Shown here piece by piece: positions 15,494 to 24,904 of a stretch of 47,962 nucleotides of DNA. Each line of letters opens with the position of its first letter. Positions within the stretch are counted from its first letter, which is position 1. Source of the stretch: Armatimonadota bacterium (GTDB lineage: Bacteria > Armatimonadota > JAAZEB01); NCBI GenBank assembly GCA_012512505.1, contig JAAZEB010000042.1, forward strand, positions 1 through 47,962. Direction: 5' to 3'. Position numbers and translations under genes: made by a program. Under the pieces are notes generated by a model that saw only the letters and a list, made by a program, of their open reading frames with translations, was not told the origin of the DNA and made no database searches.

Positions 15494-18400
15494 CTACCGG
15501 ATCAGGTAGTCCACCACGTCCTCGCCCGGGATGATCTGGAGGCGTCCGTCGTCCAGCAGGCGTGTCCGGATCGGGCGTGCCGCGCCGGACTCGGTGCGCC
15601 CGACCACCCGCAACTGCGCCGCCGGCTTGCCCAAGAGCGCCTGCGTGTCGAGGACTAGGTGGCGGCAGCCGCGGTCCGCCGGCACCCCGGCTAGCCGGAA
15701 GTCCTGGAAGTTCGCGGGCAGGCCCGGCGGAGGGAAGCGCTCCCAGGTTCCCAGGTCGCCGCAGGGGATCAAGCGCCAGGCCTCTCCCTCGCGCTTCAGC
15801 CACGCGGCGCCCTCCACCTCCAGCGGGCCCTCGGCTGCCCGCACCCCGCCGGTGTTCAGGTAGCTGTACTCGGGGCAGCGCACGAAGTCCACCCGTGCTC
15901 CCTCACGGCGCGCACTGTAGGCCAGGATCGAGCCAGGCTTCTCGATTAGCCAGCCGTAAGGCGGCAGCTCGTAGACGCGCCCGCCTTTGCGGATTCGCCA
16001 GGGCCGCTCGGCGTTGTAGTTCACCCAAACGCCCAGCCCTTGAGTATAGCGCACGTAGACGCGCCCCAGGCGCAGCGAGTCGTCTGCCAGGGCACGGCTG
16101 GTGGAGAGGAATGCTCGGCCGTTGTGGTAGCGAATCTCGCGGGCGGTATCGACCAGGTATTCGCTTTGCACGCCCTGCATCAGCGCGTAGTAGTGGAGGA
16201 AGCGCGCCAGCGGAGGCGTGTACCAGTAGCCCAGCATCGCCATGTGCCCGTAGGCCAGGCTGGCAGCAACGTACTTGTAGAAACTCTCGGGCGCGGGCCC
16301 CCGCCCGGGGTCCTGGTAGAGGGCGGCCTGATCCACCGAGCCCAGGAAGCGATCCGGGTGATGCCCCATCATCGTGCCGTGCTGGAACGGGTGGATCTTC
16401 AGCAGGTCGAAGTCCACCAGCGGCGGCAGGTCGGCGGCAGTGCCGGTGGTGATCAGAGTCGCGTAGTCCATGTCACACAGGCCCGCGTACAGCCAGCGGT
16501 AGAGGCCCTCGCTGATCGTGGCGCCGTAGTGCCGGCGTGCCTCCAGGATGCAGTCGCCATTCGCAATCACCTGGGGGCGCGCCATGCCCGCGCCCGGGGT
16601 GCCGGCCTCGAAGTCGAGGGCCTCGGGACCACGGTTCGTGTGTACATCCAGGTAGACGCAGTCGGGGGGATAAAGTGCCTTCGTCTTGCGGCCCACGGCG
16701 CGGACTAGCTCCGGCATGGCGGCGGGCTTCACCACGTAGTTGCCCCACCAGCCGTCCAGCAGGTCGCCATCCGGCCGGAGTGCGATCCGGTTCTCGTCCC
16801 AGTACTCGTTGCCTGGGAAGAGGTCGGTGGCGTCCAGGTAGGTGCGGAAGAGGAAGCCCAACGCCTTGATGCCGCGGCGATAGCCTTGCACCTGCGCGAC
16901 GCTGAGGGAGGGGTGGGGGCGCCAGCGGGCGGCAAAGCCCTGCGCGTAGTGGTTCGCCACGAAGAGGCAGGCGAAGTCACTGGCGATCAGGTGATCTACC
17001 CCGTAGCGCTTCAAAACCTGGTAGAGGTTTGGGTTGAGCTGGTCAGCCATGAAGAAGAGGTAGGGAGCCAGGCGCTGGCGGTTGGGCGAGACCGGATTGC
17101 GGGCGTTTGGCAGCGTCTCGTGGAACTCCGGGGAAACCGTCACCAAGACGCGGTCGCGCAGGGGGTTGCGGCGGCCGTTCGTCAGGGCACGGTAGGAGGT
17201 GCCCCGCACCAGGCCGATGCGATCCCCTCGGGGCGGCGTCACCGCCGTGTCGACCAGGGAGAAGTCGCTGTGGTACCAGTCCGGGAGCACCGAAACGAAC
17301 AGGCCGCCGGCGCAGGCGATCCAGGGCCCGGGCTTCTGGCCCATCAGCAGGTAGGGTACCTCGATCCCCCGGGGCTCCGGGAGGCCGGCCACCTGCCCCA
17401 GCGCCAGCCCGGTGGCCGCGCCTCCCGGACAGCGCACCTCGACTACCAGCGTCCGCCCCCGCAGCTGGTAGTCGGCCTCCCACACCACGCGCTCCTTCCC
17501 GCGCCAGCGAACCGTCAGGCATCCGCCACGGAGCGTGGAGGAGACGATCGTGCCCCCGGCGGCTGGCGTGGTGCCGCTGCCTTCCAGCGTGAGGCCGCCG
17601 TCTGCCATCGGGCGGAAGCGCGGGCCCTCGTTCCAGCGGGCGGTCACGCCGTGCAGGCAGCCTTCCTCAGGGCGGACCCGGTACTCCAGCCGGTCGCGAC
17701 CGACCTGCGCGGTGAAACGGGCGCCCTGGCCCCATCGCTCGGCGCGGGTGCGAACGCCTGCCGGGGGCGTCGGCAGCATGCCGTCGTCCGAGGTGGGGAA
17801 GGGGGCCGGCCGGGGCCGTGGCGGCGCCGCGAAGGGCCTCCGGTTTCGTTGGTAGAATCGAAGTGACTCCAGGTAGGCGTGCCGCTCCCCCTTCGCCCGG
17901 CAGTTGGTGATCCGCAGTGCCGTGAAGCGCAGCGGGAACTGGGCTTTGGCGGCGAGCCTCGGGGAGAGCACGCCGTGCTGCAAGCCCCAGTAAGACGCCG
18001 TCACCTCGCCCAGGTCGATCACGAACTCGCGCCCCGCTTGGTCCTCCAGCGCGGCGAAGATCCTCAAGGGCCGGTCGCCAACGCGGTCCCACCCGCCGTA
18101 GAGCCACAGGTTGGCCGCGTCGAAACGCCCCGGGATCAGGATCGGCTCCGGGGGGCGAATCTCAACTGCCGTGTCGGTGGTTCCCCCGCCGTAGGAGAAC
18201 TTTGCCAGCTTCGGCCGCCACAGGCGGTGGTCTACGGAAGCGGAAAGCGATACCGCCGCGTCACCGAGGGCGTGCAGCGTCCAGCCTGTCAGGTCGTCAA
18301 AGGCGACCTGCGTGCCCGGTGGCTCCTTGCGCCCCGACCAGACGATCTCGTAGGGACGCTCCCCCGGCGTCGCGCCGACCGGCAGATTCGGATCCACCGG

Positions 18401-19072
18401 CACCGAGCGCAGCCGGTACCCCTGCTGCACCTCGCCCCGAAGCCGCTCGACTTCCGCGCGGGCCATCACCCCGATCACGGCGCCCTCCAGGGTGAGGGGC
18501 GCGCGCGCGACCCCCAGCGCCGCCGGGATACCCGGGTTCAGGTAGCGGAACCCCAGGCGCACCGTCTCGCCCGTCGTGACGAGACCGGTCAGGTCAAACA
18601 GGTACTCGAAGTCGCGGCCGCTGCCGCCCCAGTTGCCCTCCCAGGAGGGCGAGAAAACGGTCATCCACCCCTGCTCCTCCGGGCTGTACCAGGAGAAGTG
18701 GTAGGAGGTGCCCGGCGGGTCGAACCACGGCGCTTTGTTGAGCAGGCGCGGGCGCATCGGCGACTCGGTGAGGGGAACCCCCTCAACCAGCACCTGCAGC
18801 ACGTAGTTGCATCCCCCGAGCGATGGCGTTTGCACCCGGGCCCGCAGTGAGAGCACCGGGGCTTCGTCTGCTGCCAGGCGCGGCACCGCCACGCGCGTTG
18901 CCCACGCCTTGCCGGCCTCGATCTCCAGCGTCTCGACCCGGACGGGCACCTGCCGGCGCAGCCCGGGGGCGCTTTCACTCCCGCGCGCCGGGCCGATGCC
19001 GGCCAGCGCCGCCAACAGGCACCCGGCCCACAACCCCTTCAGCCGCCGCGCTTTGCTTCCCGCTGCTCTCAT
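15494..19072 (-). CDS. Large secreted protein, probable glycoside-hydrolase superfamily member, family unassigned
   Basis: The product is 1,192 residues from the ATG at 19072, which has AGGTGA 5 nt upstream and opens a signal peptide (LKGLWAGCLLAALAGIGPARG). An upstream in-frame start at 19177 would overlap the GH95-like gene and is rejected. Residues roughly 40-430 are beta-rich with jelly-roll-like stretches (FDLTGLVTTGETVRLGFRYL). The middle (about 460-640) resembles a beta-supersandwich. From about 660 a TIM-barrel-like region follows (YLFFMADQLNPNLYQVLKRY; DCVYLDVHTNRGPEALDFE; ISEGLYRWLYAGL), with acidic residues placed as in retaining glycosidases. A C-terminal beta domain ends the protein. 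The closest picture I have is DUF5696/GH101-like proteins, held loosely. It lies in a run of polysaccharide-degrading genes. Confidence 0.6.
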   Translation of the reverse strand: MRAAGSKARRLKGLWAGCLLAALAGIGPARGSESAPGLRRQVPVRVETLEIEAGKAWATRVAVPRLAADEAPVLSLRARVQTPSLGGCNYVLQVLVEGVPLTESPMRPRLLNKAPWFDPPGTSYHFSWYSPEEQGWMTVFSPSWEGNWGGSGRDFEYLFDLTGLVTTGETVRLGFRYLNPGIPAALGVARAPLTLEGAVIGVMARAEVERLRGEVQQGYRLRSVPVDPNLPVGATPGERPYEIVWSGRKEPPGTQVAFDDLTGWTLHALGDAAVSLSASVDHRLWRPKLAKFSYGGGTTDTAVEIRPPEPILIPGRFDAANLWLYGGWDRVGDRPLRIFAALEDQAGREFVIDLGEVTASYWGLQHGVLSPRLAAKAQFPLRFTALRITNCRAKGERHAYLESLRFYQRNRRPFAAPPRPRPAPFPTSDDGMLPTPPAGVRTRAERWGQGARFTAQVGRDRLEYRVRPEEGCLHGVTARWNEGPRFRPMADGGLTLEGSGTTPAAGGTIVSSTLRGGCLTVRWRGKERVVWEADYQLRGRTLVVEVRCPGGAATGLALGQVAGLPEPRGIEVPYLLMGQKPGPWIACAGGLFVSVLPDWYHSDFSLVDTAVTPPRGDRIGLVRGTSYRALTNGRRNPLRDRVLVTVSPEFHETLPNARNPVSPNRQRLAPYLFFMADQLNPNLYQVLKRYGVDHLIASDFACLFVANHYAQGFAARWRPHPSLSVAQVQGYRRGIKALGFLFRTYLDATDLFPGNEYWDENRIALRPDGDLLDGWWGNYVVKPAAMPELVRAVGRKTKALYPPDCVYLDVHTNRGPEALDFEAGTPGAGMARPQVIANGDCILEARRHYGATISEGLYRWLYAGLCDMDYATLITTGTAADLPPLVDFDLLKIHPFQHGTMMGHHPDRFLGSVDQAALYQDPGRGPAPESFYKYVAASLAYGHMAMLGYWYTPPLARFLHYYALMQGVQSEYLVDTAREIRYHNGRAFLSTSRALADDSLRLGRVYVRYTQGLGVWVNYNAERPWRIRKGGRVYELPPYGWLIEKPGSILAYSARREGARVDFVRCPEYSYLNTGGVRAAEGPLEVEGAAWLKREGEAWRLIPCGDLGTWERFPPPGLPANFQDFRLAGVPADRGCRHLVLDTQALLGKPAAQLRVVGRTESGAARPIRTRLLDDGRLQIIPGEDVVDYLIR

Positions 19073-19163
19073 GTCTTCACCTCTCCCGCTCCCATCGCCA
19101 CTTGGGGTGAGGGGCTGCCGCGGGCGACGGGTGGACGCCCCGGGGCGGCCCTGGCGGCTGCCG

Positions 19164-21431
19164 TCAGCGCAGGCCAAAACGTGAAGTATCGCTCGCCCGG
19201 ACGGCGGCGGCGGCCATGTCCAGGTCGCCGGTCTCGCCCTTCAGGCAGAGGATCACCTCCTGCCCGGCGGCCAGCTCGCCCACGTAAAGGTCGCCCTCCC
19301 GGTGCAAGGTTCCGCCGGTCACGCGGATGGGCGCGCCGCCGAACGGATCCCGCAGGCGCAGCGTGCGGTCCACGCCGGCTCCCACTTTCACCCACACGGT
19401 GCGGCTGTCGCGGCGGATGGCCGAGACGCGGAACGCCCCCTCGGCGCGCAGGTCGCGAAAGGCAACGTCGCGCCAATGCGTAGGCAGGGCGGGGAAGACA
19501 CGGACGATGTCGCCCCAGCCCTGCAGCAGCATGTCGCTGATGCCAGCGCTGATGCCGCAGCTTGCCTCCATGGTGAAGGGGCGGTCGTCGCCGCAAAAGC
19601 AGGTCACCCCGGTGCGGCGCATATCGCGGTTGAAGTGGAGGCCGTTTGGCCCCACCCAGTACTCGGCGAAGTGCCTCAGGCAGTCGTAGGCGAATTCACC
19701 GCGTCCGATGACGGCGCCGAAGCTCGCCATCTGGGCGTAGGTGTGTCCGGCCCACTGGTATCGCCCCAGCGAGAGGTAGTGTGCCAGGCTGGCGTCGATC
19801 ACCTCCCGGGCCTCCTCGCCCCCCTCCACGGTGAGATCCATCGCCGGGTGGATCGCCATCAGATGCGAAGGGTGTCGGTGTGACTCGTCCAGCGCCTGCC
19901 CCGGCCACAAAAGCAGCGCCTTTGTCTCCGACAGCGCGTAGGGCACGAGCTTCTCCCGTACCTCCACGGCCGACGAAGTCAGCTCCTGCATGCCGAGCGC
20001 CGCCTCCATCTCCACCACCCAGTCACAGCAGCGGCGGATCAGCGCCAGGTCGATGTTGGGGTCCTGGCTCCAGGCGTCGGGGCGGTTGTCGCGATACTCG
20101 GGGCTGGTGGAGAGCGGCACGTGCAGGCGGCCATCCTCCCCGGGCTGCAGGTTCTCCTGGTAAAAGCGAAAGACTTCCGCGACGAGGGGATAGCCGGTCC
20201 GCGCCAGCCACTCCCGGTCCATGCTGTAGCGCCAGCGCAGCCAGACCAGCCAGGCGAGCCACCCGGAGTGGCTCCAGGCGAACATGACGGTGTACCAGCT
20301 CCGGATTGGCGTGAGGCGCGGGGCGAAGCTGCAGGGCCAGAAGCTGCCCCCGGTGCCGAAGAAGCGGCGCGTGAACGCCTGCGCCTGCGGCAGGCAATCG
20401 CGCATCAGGTCACACCAGCAGTCGAGGAGATCGAGATGCCCCGAGGCAAGCGCCGGCCAGAACGCTTCCTGCAGGTTCATGTCGGCGGCGTACTCGCCGC
20501 GCCAGGGGGGAAGCACGCCGTCCATCGCCCAGAGCCCCTGCAGGCCCGGGGGGAGCTCCCCCTGACGCGCCGCCGACGCCAACAGGTAGCACCCCAGGTA
20601 CCAGAGGAGCTCGATCGGCTCCTCCGGCAGGTAGACTGCCGACGCCCCCCAGAACTCCTGCCAGGCCTCCGAATGTCGCTCGTAGAGCGCGTCGAGGCCT
20701 GCCGTGGCGGCCGCGCGCCACGTCGCCATCGCGCGGGCGCGGGCGTCTGCCGCCGTCTCCGCGCTCTCGATCGCCAGGAAGTGGTCCGGGCCGGCCGGGT
20801 TCCAGACCACCGCGTAGGCGGGGCCGTCCGGGATCGCCTGGGTAAGGATGCACAGCTCACCCGCCTCCTCGATCAGGGGATCCGGATGCCCCAGCGCCGC
20901 CAGCGAGTCGTTTATCTTCGCCAGCGGCCGGAGGGTAAGGCGTGCCCCGGCCGGGGGCGCCGTCACCCGCAGGCAGACCACGTTCGCCTCACGCGCCACG
21001 AAGGCGAGGATCCGGTGCTCTCCCTCGTTGGTCCGCAGGACCCCCGTGACGCTTGCCGTGCCCAGTTCGAGGCCAAGCTCGCACGCCGTCGCCTCGCCCA
21101 GACAAAGCTCCGCGCGCCCGATGCTGATCTTCGTGGGCCCGATCGGGTTGTCGCGCAGGTAGCGCCCCTCGAACACCTCGAAGGCGTCCTCAAAGCGCCC
21201 CTCCGAAACCAGGCGGCGCAGGCCGGCGTAGCTGAAGTCCGGGTGCTCCAGGTAGGCGTCGTTGCTGCGCAGGTCCCACAGGTCGGCCTTGTCCAGGGTG
21301 AGGCAGAGGGGACTGCCGTCACCCCAGAGCATCGCCCCGATGCTCCCGTTGCCCAGGGGGAAGCCGTCGTGCCACTCGCGCGGCGCCCTCCGATGCACGA
21401 TCCGGTGTCTCGATGCTTCGCGTTCGTTCAC
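19164..21431 (-). CDS. GH95-like glycoside hydrolase (alpha-fucosidase/galactosidase family), predicted cytosolic
   Basis: The 755-residue protein has GH95 landmarks: PLGNGSIGAMLWGDG near the N-terminus, NLQEAFWPALASGHLDLL in the (alpha/alpha)6 barrel, a HRHPSHLMAIHP loop, and MEASCGISAGISDMLLQG near the active site. GH95 enzymes invert alpha-L-fucosides or related galactosides. The longest frame begins at 21479, but a GTG at 21431 has GGAGGAG 7 nt upstream and starts just before the conserved N-terminus, so I choose it. From this start there is no signal peptide, unlike the flanking hydrolases, so it probably trims imported oligosaccharides in the cytosol. Tryptophan-rich loops and several substitutions relative to the classic fucosidase motif mean the sugar specificity could differ. 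Confidence 0.8.
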   Translation of the reverse strand: MNEREASRHRIVHRRAPREWHDGFPLGNGSIGAMLWGDGSPLCLTLDKADLWDLRSNDAYLEHPDFSYAGLRRLVSEGRFEDAFEVFEGRYLRDNPIGPTKISIGRAELCLGEATACELGLELGTASVTGVLRTNEGEHRILAFVAREANVVCLRVTAPPAGARLTLRPLAKINDSLAALGHPDPLIEEAGELCILTQAIPDGPAYAVVWNPAGPDHFLAIESAETAADARARAMATWRAAATAGLDALYERHSEAWQEFWGASAVYLPEEPIELLWYLGCYLLASAARQGELPPGLQGLWAMDGVLPPWRGEYAADMNLQEAFWPALASGHLDLLDCWCDLMRDCLPQAQAFTRRFFGTGGSFWPCSFAPRLTPIRSWYTVMFAWSHSGWLAWLVWLRWRYSMDREWLARTGYPLVAEVFRFYQENLQPGEDGRLHVPLSTSPEYRDNRPDAWSQDPNIDLALIRRCCDWVVEMEAALGMQELTSSAVEVREKLVPYALSETKALLLWPGQALDESHRHPSHLMAIHPAMDLTVEGGEEAREVIDASLAHYLSLGRYQWAGHTYAQMASFGAVIGRGEFAYDCLRHFAEYWVGPNGLHFNRDMRRTGVTCFCGDDRPFTMEASCGISAGISDMLLQGWGDIVRVFPALPTHWRDVAFRDLRAEGAFRVSAIRRDSRTVWVKVGAGVDRTLRLRDPFGGAPIRVTGGTLHREGDLYVGELAAGQEVILCLKGETGDLDMAAAAVRASDTSRFGLR

Positions 21432-21563
21432 GAAACTACTCCTCCAGCGGCCACACTCGGTACTGCAGCACCCGCGCATCTCCCGAGAACCCCTGCGTCG
21501 TATCTGCCGCCAGGGGGCAACTCCACCCGGCGTTCGAGAGCCTGGCCGGTTTCATTCGTGTGC

Positions 21564-21587
21564 GCGCGGGACCGGGGGATCCCGCGC
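21564..21587. terminator. Stem-loop after the CBM9-containing hydrolase gene
   Basis: GCGCGGGA and TCCCGCGC form a perfect 8-bp stem around an 8-nt loop, beginning 16 nt beyond the minus-strand stop. No T-run follows. Confidence 0.4.
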
Positions 21588-21602
21588 CATTCGCGCGCCG
21601 GA

Positions 21603-24600
21603 TCAACGGTAGACGTGCGCTGCCAGGGGCGCGAACGTGTCGCGCAGGCGCCCTCGCTCGATGGGCTGCCTGCGACCCTCGAACAGCACCTCGACGCTCT
21701 TGCCCGCGAGACCGGTGAAGGTGGCCTCTACCGGCTGGTCAGTCGGGTTCACGGCGATCAGCACCTGCTTCCCGCGGTGCCGCCACACCTGGGTAATGAG
21801 GGCTGCCTGGTCACACCGGGCGGGGCCCAGGGCCTCTCCCTCCAGGATCACCGGCGCCACGGTGGCAATCTCGGCGTTCAGGTCGCGGAACGCCTCCCAC
21901 AGCGGGCTGTCTGGCAGGAACCAGTAGTTGAGGCCGCGCGGGTTCGCCGCGTAGGGCTCGGGCGACCAGTAGGCATACCACACCAGGCCGGTGGCCCCCC
22001 GGGCCAGGCAGAGGTAAGCCTGGCAGCGCAGCTCCGCGGGCGTTGGCTCCGACCACGGACTGCCATCCACGGTGAACGCCTGGGGCACCATCCAGATCGG
22101 CGCCAGACCCTTGCCGGCCGCCAATCCCTCGTCGATCCAGTCGGCGATGCCAGAGAGGGGCGCGTGCCGGATGAAGTAGGGATCCATCATCAGCAGGTCG
22201 TAAGCCCGCAGCGCGTCCGCCGCGAGGCGGGGCTGGTTGATCGCCGCCGAGACCGGTCGGTGTGGATCGAGGCGGGCGTAGCGCGCGTGGGCGTCCATCG
22301 CCCGCTGGAGACGCTCGCCGGAAGGCTCGTCGATGCCATACCACATCAGCACGTTGTTGAACCGGTTGGCCAGGGCCACGTAGCGCTCCAGCGTGGCGTC
22401 GTCCGGCGCTCCCACTTCCGGCAGCACGTAGAGGCCCAGCTTCTGCGCTACCTCCAGGTCTGCCTCGTCCGGCATCCCCCAGGTGTGGAAAGCGACGTTG
22501 AAGCCGTGCTCCTTGAGGCTCTTCAGCGTCTCCTCGATCCCCACGGCCGGCAGCCCCACCTCCTGTGCCCGCGCGTTGATCCGGTCCAGGCTGGCCCCAT
22601 AGGTGTGGTAGAGGCCGATCGGGAAGAACGGCTGGCCATTCGCGTAGCACACCCGCCGGTGGTCGAACGTCACCTCCATCGCCGCCGGCGGTAGGACGCG
22701 CACCGGGGGCAGTGTCTCCGCCGCCAGTTGCCGGTCGCCTGCCGTCAGCACCAGGCGCGCCGAGTACTCCCCGGGCGGCAGCGTCTCCAGGGGCACCTGC
22801 AGCTCAAACGCCCGCCCGGCGCGGACCCGGGCCGAAGCCTCGCCCACCCGGCGCGCTTCTCCCGCTACGGTCACCGTCAGGCGCGCCACCAGGCGGGTGG
22901 CATCGGTGTTGGCGCGGCCGCGCACCCACAGCAGCTTGCGGGGATCGCGCGACTGCACCAGGCCGCGGAACGCCGGCATCAGCACCTGCGTCTCCAGCAG
23001 CGGCACGGGCGCGACCCGCAGCACCGGCCCGCTGGCCAGCACCCGGCCTGGCTCCTCGGCATCGCGCAGCACATACTGGCAGAACCGCACTTCCCCGGGG
23101 GCCAGCGCCAGCCGGCAGCGGATCGCCGCCGTGGCCCCTGGCCGCACCCGCTTCACGCCGGGAAGGAGCACCTCTTCCCCGGTGCGCGCGTCCACGCACG
23201 CCACCCGCACCCGGGCGCCCTGGCGGGCGGCTACCGCCGGCGTGAGCTGCACCCGGTTGTTGCCGGGCTGCCAGCGTGCCGGTGCTTCTACGGTCAGCAA
23301 CGGCTGCAGCGGGTAGCGGTCAGCATCCACCCGCACGCCCTGAAGCACGCCGAAGCCGGCGGGGTCGTTGAACATCCCTCCGTTGGGCGCCCACGCCGTT
23401 GCCTCCCGCCCGATGCCGGCGCGGTCGCGGCGGGTGCGGCAGAAGTTGGCGAGCCAGGTGCTTGCCGGGGGTGTCGCGGCGGAGATGCCCAGCGAGGTGA
23501 ACGGGATTCGGATCTCGGCGCGCCAGCCGTCGGGCCCGCGGCTCGTGCGCGCGGCCCAGTAGCCATCCCAAGAGCGATCCGGACCCAACGCCTCGGCGCG
23601 CGTGCCCGTGGCGTTCACGGCGAAGACATGGCAGCGCTCGCCCTTGCCGCCGGGGTCCAGGAACACCTCTACGCAATCATCCACCCAGAGCGCGTCGTCG
23701 TGGGCGGTGGCCGTCTGAGGCGCATCTGCCCCGGCCTCGTCGTGGCACTCGAAGGCAACGTAGAGGTCATCCGGTCCCTGGGCTACCCGGCACACGGTGC
23801 GCTGCCTCGGCGCCGCGCCGCTCACGCTGGCAAAGCTGGTGAGGACGGCGGCCTCGGCCCACTCCCGCGAGTCGATCACCCCATCCAGCACCGGCGCGGT
23901 GGAAAGCATCGGCACGTGCAGCTCCGGGCGCGCGGGGGCCACTGGCGTCGCCGACTCCGCCGGCTCCGCCGGGAGCGCCGCCAGCCGGGCTGGATCCCGC
24001 ACCCACGACACGAGGTTCCGCAGAAAGCGGATGCCCGGCCAGCCCTGTTGAGAGTAGAGGGAGGCAACTATCACCAGGCCCTTCCCAATTGCGAGGCTGG
24101 CCACCATCGGCCGTCCATCCGGGTCGAGCACCAGCGGCGTCAGCGCCCGCGACCAGACCACTGGCTGGGTCCAGGAGAGGGCCGGTGCCGGCACCCCGGC
24201 CATCAGCGGGTGGTCGGAGGCGATCCAGGGGGCCGTTTCCGTTTCCCGACCGGTCGGCTTGCCGCTACACGCCCAGCGCAGCCTCGCGTCCAGCGCCGCC
24301 AGCCACTCGTACTGCTGGGGGTAGTTGGCATCGCCCGCCAGCAGGCAGCCACCCTCCGCCACGTAGCGGCGCCAGGCCGGCGCGTCCCGCCGCAAATCCT
24401 GGGGGTTGGCGTAGTTGTAGCAGCCATCCAGCACGACCACCGTGTAGTCGCTCAGCCGTGGGAACAGCTCCGCCAGCCTCACGTTCTCGTAGTGATCCAC
24501 GGGCCAGCCCAGTTCGCCGAACACCGGGTTCAGCGTGTCGCGGAAGCCGTAGTTGGCCCACGCGCTGTAGACTATCGCCGCCCGCGGCTCCGCTTGCGCC

Positions 24601-24659
24601 GGGTGGGCGAGTGCCGCGCAGGCAGTGAGTGCCACGATACCGGCCAGCATGTTGCTCAT
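21603..24659 (-). CDS. Secreted multidomain glycosidase with CBM9-like module
   Basis: ATG 24659 has GGGAGG 6 nt upstream; the 1,018-residue product opens with a signal peptide (LAGIVALTACAALAHPAQA). Residues about 25-225 have a class I glutamine-amidotransferase/ThuA-like fold (YTVVVLDGCYNYANPQDL; VAEGGCLLAGDANY). Residues about 245-440 match a CBM9-like sugar-binding domain (APVLDGVIDSREWAEA; DDALWVDDCVEVFLDPGG; GWRAEIRIPFTSLGI). Beta-sandwich repeats follow. Residues about 665-960 form a TIM barrel of the GH2/GH5/GH42 type (GQPFFPIGLYHTYGAS; NNVLMWYGIDEPSGERLQ with a candidate acid/base Glu; GATGLVWYAYWSPEPY). A small C-terminal beta domain ends it. It probably attacks plant or algal polysaccharide outside the cytoplasm. 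Confidence 0.82.
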   Translation of the reverse strand: MSNMLAGIVALTACAALAHPAQAEPRAAIVYSAWANYGFRDTLNPVFGELGWPVDHYENVRLAELFPRLSDYTVVVLDGCYNYANPQDLRRDAPAWRRYVAEGGCLLAGDANYPQQYEWLAALDARLRWACSGKPTGRETETAPWIASDHPLMAGVPAPALSWTQPVVWSRALTPLVLDPDGRPMVASLAIGKGLVIVASLYSQQGWPGIRFLRNLVSWVRDPARLAALPAEPAESATPVAPARPELHVPMLSTAPVLDGVIDSREWAEAAVLTSFASVSGAAPRQRTVCRVAQGPDDLYVAFECHDEAGADAPQTATAHDDALWVDDCVEVFLDPGGKGERCHVFAVNATGTRAEALGPDRSWDGYWAARTSRGPDGWRAEIRIPFTSLGISAATPPASTWLANFCRTRRDRAGIGREATAWAPNGGMFNDPAGFGVLQGVRVDADRYPLQPLLTVEAPARWQPGNNRVQLTPAVAARQGARVRVACVDARTGEEVLLPGVKRVRPGATAAIRCRLALAPGEVRFCQYVLRDAEEPGRVLASGPVLRVAPVPLLETQVLMPAFRGLVQSRDPRKLLWVRGRANTDATRLVARLTVTVAGEARRVGEASARVRAGRAFELQVPLETLPPGEYSARLVLTAGDRQLAAETLPPVRVLPPAAMEVTFDHRRVCYANGQPFFPIGLYHTYGASLDRINARAQEVGLPAVGIEETLKSLKEHGFNVAFHTWGMPDEADLEVAQKLGLYVLPEVGAPDDATLERYVALANRFNNVLMWYGIDEPSGERLQRAMDAHARYARLDPHRPVSAAINQPRLAADALRAYDLLMMDPYFIRHAPLSGIADWIDEGLAAGKGLAPIWMVPQAFTVDGSPWSEPTPAELRCQAYLCLARGATGLVWYAYWSPEPYAANPRGLNYWFLPDSPLWEAFRDLNAEIATVAPVILEGEALGPARCDQAALITQVWRHRGKQVLIAVNPTDQPVEATFTGLAGKSVEVLFEGRRQPIERGRLRDTFAPLAAHVYR

Positions 24660-24904
24660 GGTCAACCTCCCTCTCCAGATTCGGGAGCCTGCTCGCTAAT
24701 CCTGGCCGGCCAGAACCGTCGCCAGCACCCGACAGGTTCTCACCCGGTTGGCGGCGAATGGCAGGGCGAGGAGGTGTGTCACCTGCCTTACCCAGGCCCG
24801 AGGACCCACAAGGCCGCTCGGGTCTCAGGGGTGAGCCGGGGCGACACGCCCGGCGATTCCATCCCGCCGGTCGCGGCACGATGGACGAGGAAGCGAGAGC
24901 AGAG

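Noticed and set aside
20121-22694. An 857-codon plus-strand open frame
   Set aside because: Antisense to the GH95-like and CBM9 hydrolase genes, no recognisable domain, composition typical of a shadow frame.
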